Assembly: GCA_041694215.1 (NCBI GenBank)
Contig: JASMTO010000070.1
Coordinates: forward strand, 1-5,355
Direction of reading: 5' to 3'
Origin: Flexistipes sp041694215
GTDB taxonomy: Bacteria > Chrysiogenota > Deferribacteres > Deferribacterales > Flexistipitaceae
DNA: 5,355 bases
Shown piece by piece: positions 4,360-5,355 of this stretch (the first letter of the stretch is position 1; each line of letters starts with the position of its first letter). The position numbers and the translations under genes are program-made. Under the pieces are notes generated by a model. It worked only from the letters and a program-made list of their open reading frames with translations. It was not told the origin of the DNA and did no database searches.

Positions 4360-5355
4360 TCCACGACCTCCGTTGGCATCAAAAGGTGTATAGTCTAAAT
4401 CTTCTATTTCGATGTGATACGAGCTGACTATGTGGTCTTTTATCATCCGCAGCCATTCCACTTGTTCGGGTGAGAAGCGGTTATGCTTGCCTTCGTTTTG
4501 CTTAAAAATCCATTTCCTGAAATTCTCATCAATGGTTTTGTCAAAGGCCCTGAGTTCAGTGTCAATCCCTGTTACACGGCGTATTAGTGATACCAGAGCG
4601 GTCAGTTCATCAGCGGGTTTCCGGCTTTTTACCTGCTCTATAGCCTCATAAGCGCTCCAAACGTAATCCGGTGCCAGCATGGGCTTCTCCAGCTTCAGCT
4701 TCTCCATTACCTCTTTGATCATTTTAAAGGTAACGTTTCTCCGGTTATAAGGCTGATCGTAAAAGATGCTCAAGGCTTTGATTTCATCTTTGTTTTGCCT
4801 TAGATAATCGCTAAAATCACGGATGGTTTCATGCGCCTTGTCCACCGTAAAAGCATCCCATTCCGATTTGGTTACCGAGTCAATATTAATATGGTCGATG
4901 ATTTGCTCGTGTTGCTTTCTTACGTTTTCAATGTAGTCGTTAAGCTTTCCGTTAAAGGTGCCTGAAGCTGTTTTTATTAACTCTTGCTGCGCATCTTTAC
5001 GGGCATTTTCGTGTACTTCAGGGGTTTGCTCCTCTTTAGGAACAGAAGCAATGATTTCCTCAGCTTTATTTTCTATTTCATCAGGGTCATGTGCTTTAAT
5101 CAGTTCTTTGGTGATTTGCTTCAGGTTCTTGCCACCCGAATATTCTGTAAGCTTTTCATTTTCCTTATCAGTAAGCTGTTTTTCGAGGCGAATCAGCCTG
5201 TTCGACAAAGACATAAACAAGTCTTCATCTTCCACGCCCATCGTAATGGCCCCCAGCAAATCTTTCAGCGGAACCGAAGGTTTTCGTTCGAGCGGCCGGC
5301 TGTCGGTTTTTTTCGACTTAGCCGCCCCGATAGCATCCACAATCACAAAATGCGT
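4288..5355 (-). CDS. hsdR: Type I restriction enzyme HsdR, C-terminal part (5' end beyond window)
   Basis: HsdR is the ATP-driven DNA translocase and endonuclease subunit of type I R-M. The visible 355 residues are the C-terminal region after the helicase domains. What is seen: the frame enters at the window edge reading THFVIVDAIGA, a junction typical of EcoEI-type HsdR proteins just after the second RecA-like domain. It is followed by LERKPSVPLKDLLGAI (about 21-36), a helical segment with DEDLFMSLSNRLIRLEKQL (about 43-61), a charged coiled-coil-like region, NIDSVTKSEW with a domain reading into a helical bundle, and a conserved-looking end with FSPEQVEWLRMIKDHI and GGRGKMYQLFGKEMEDIIEE. This matches the EcoEI R C-terminal domain, which contacts the methylase core. 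The nuclease and DEAD motifs lie upstream, outside the window. The frame is open to base 5355, so a GTG at 5344-5346 is an internal valine codon, not a start. GC content (31 of 60 in 4621-4680) is well above that of the adjacent cassette. Confidence 0.92.
   Translation of the reverse strand, partial: THFVIVDAIGAAKSKKTDSRPLERKPSVPLKDLLGAITMGVEDEDLFMSLSNRLIRLEKQLTDKENEKLTEYSGGKNLKQITKELIKAHDPDEIENKAEEIIASVPKEEQTPEVHENARKDAQQELIKTASGTFNGKLNDYIENVRKQHEQIIDHINIDSVTKSEWDAFTVDKAHETIRDFSDYLRQNKDEIKALSIFYDQPYNRRNVTFKMIKEVMEKLKLEKPMLAPDYVWSAYEAIEQVKSRKPADELTALVSLIRRVTGIDTELRAFDKTIDENFRKWIFKQNEGKHNRFSPEQVEWLRMIKDHIVSSYHIEIEDLDYTPFDANGGRGKMYQLFGKEMEDIIEELNKVLVA

Noticed and set aside
4049..4393. Plus-strand open frame of 114 codons with hydrophobic, membrane-like stretches
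   Set aside because: It runs antisense into the hsdR coding region, its hydrophobicity follows from T-rich sequence, and it lacks a supporting start context or homology I recognise.

Overview
The window is a type I restriction-modification (R-M) locus from what looks like a member of the Bacteroidota. All supported genes lie on the minus strand, so transcription runs from position 5355 towards 1. The phylum call rests on three things: starts lack Shine-Dalgarno sequences, one upstream region carries a Bacteroidetes-type TAnnTTTG -7 element, and the proteins resemble families I associate with this phylum. No database could be searched, so family names come from motif recognition.

Layout in the direction of transcription: (1) the C-terminal 355 residues of a type I restriction subunit HsdR (4288-5355, 5' end outside the window). 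(2) An AT-rich 257-bp spacer. (3) A two-gene cassette of an ABC/SMC-like AAA ATPase (RloA-like, 2717-4030) and a TOPRIM-like RloB protein (2110-2727), overlapping by 11 bp. (4) A 203-bp gap holding a second, diverged and truncated copy of the hsdR 3' end (1955-2026). (5) A compact three-gene operon: a probable RelE/HigB-like toxin with a long acidic N-terminus (1382-1906), an XRE-family antitoxin with a 50-residue C-terminal tail (900-1361) and a SecB-like chaperone (437-895). This is the gene order of a toxin-antitoxin-chaperone (TAC) module. (6) The N-terminal 138 residues of the specificity subunit HsdS (1-415, 3' end outside the window), starting 21 bp after the chaperone gene. It has no stop codon in the window but is clearly recognisable by translation.

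The locus therefore stacks three defence-type modules: DNA restriction (HsdR/HsdS), a probable abortive-infection ATPase/TOPRIM pair (RloAB), and a chaperone-controlled toxin-antitoxin system. The most informative structural feature is the duplicated hsdR tail. The last 23 codons of hsdR occur intact before RloAB and again, at 63/72 identical bases, after RloAB and 48 bp before the toxin gene. The simplest reading is an ancestral hsdR-TAC-hsdS operon into which a segment with a replacement hsdR end plus RloAB was recombined, leaving the old hsdR tail as a scar. Base composition supports a mosaic: hsdR and the chaperone gene are relatively GC-rich, while RloAB and hsdS are strongly AT-rich.
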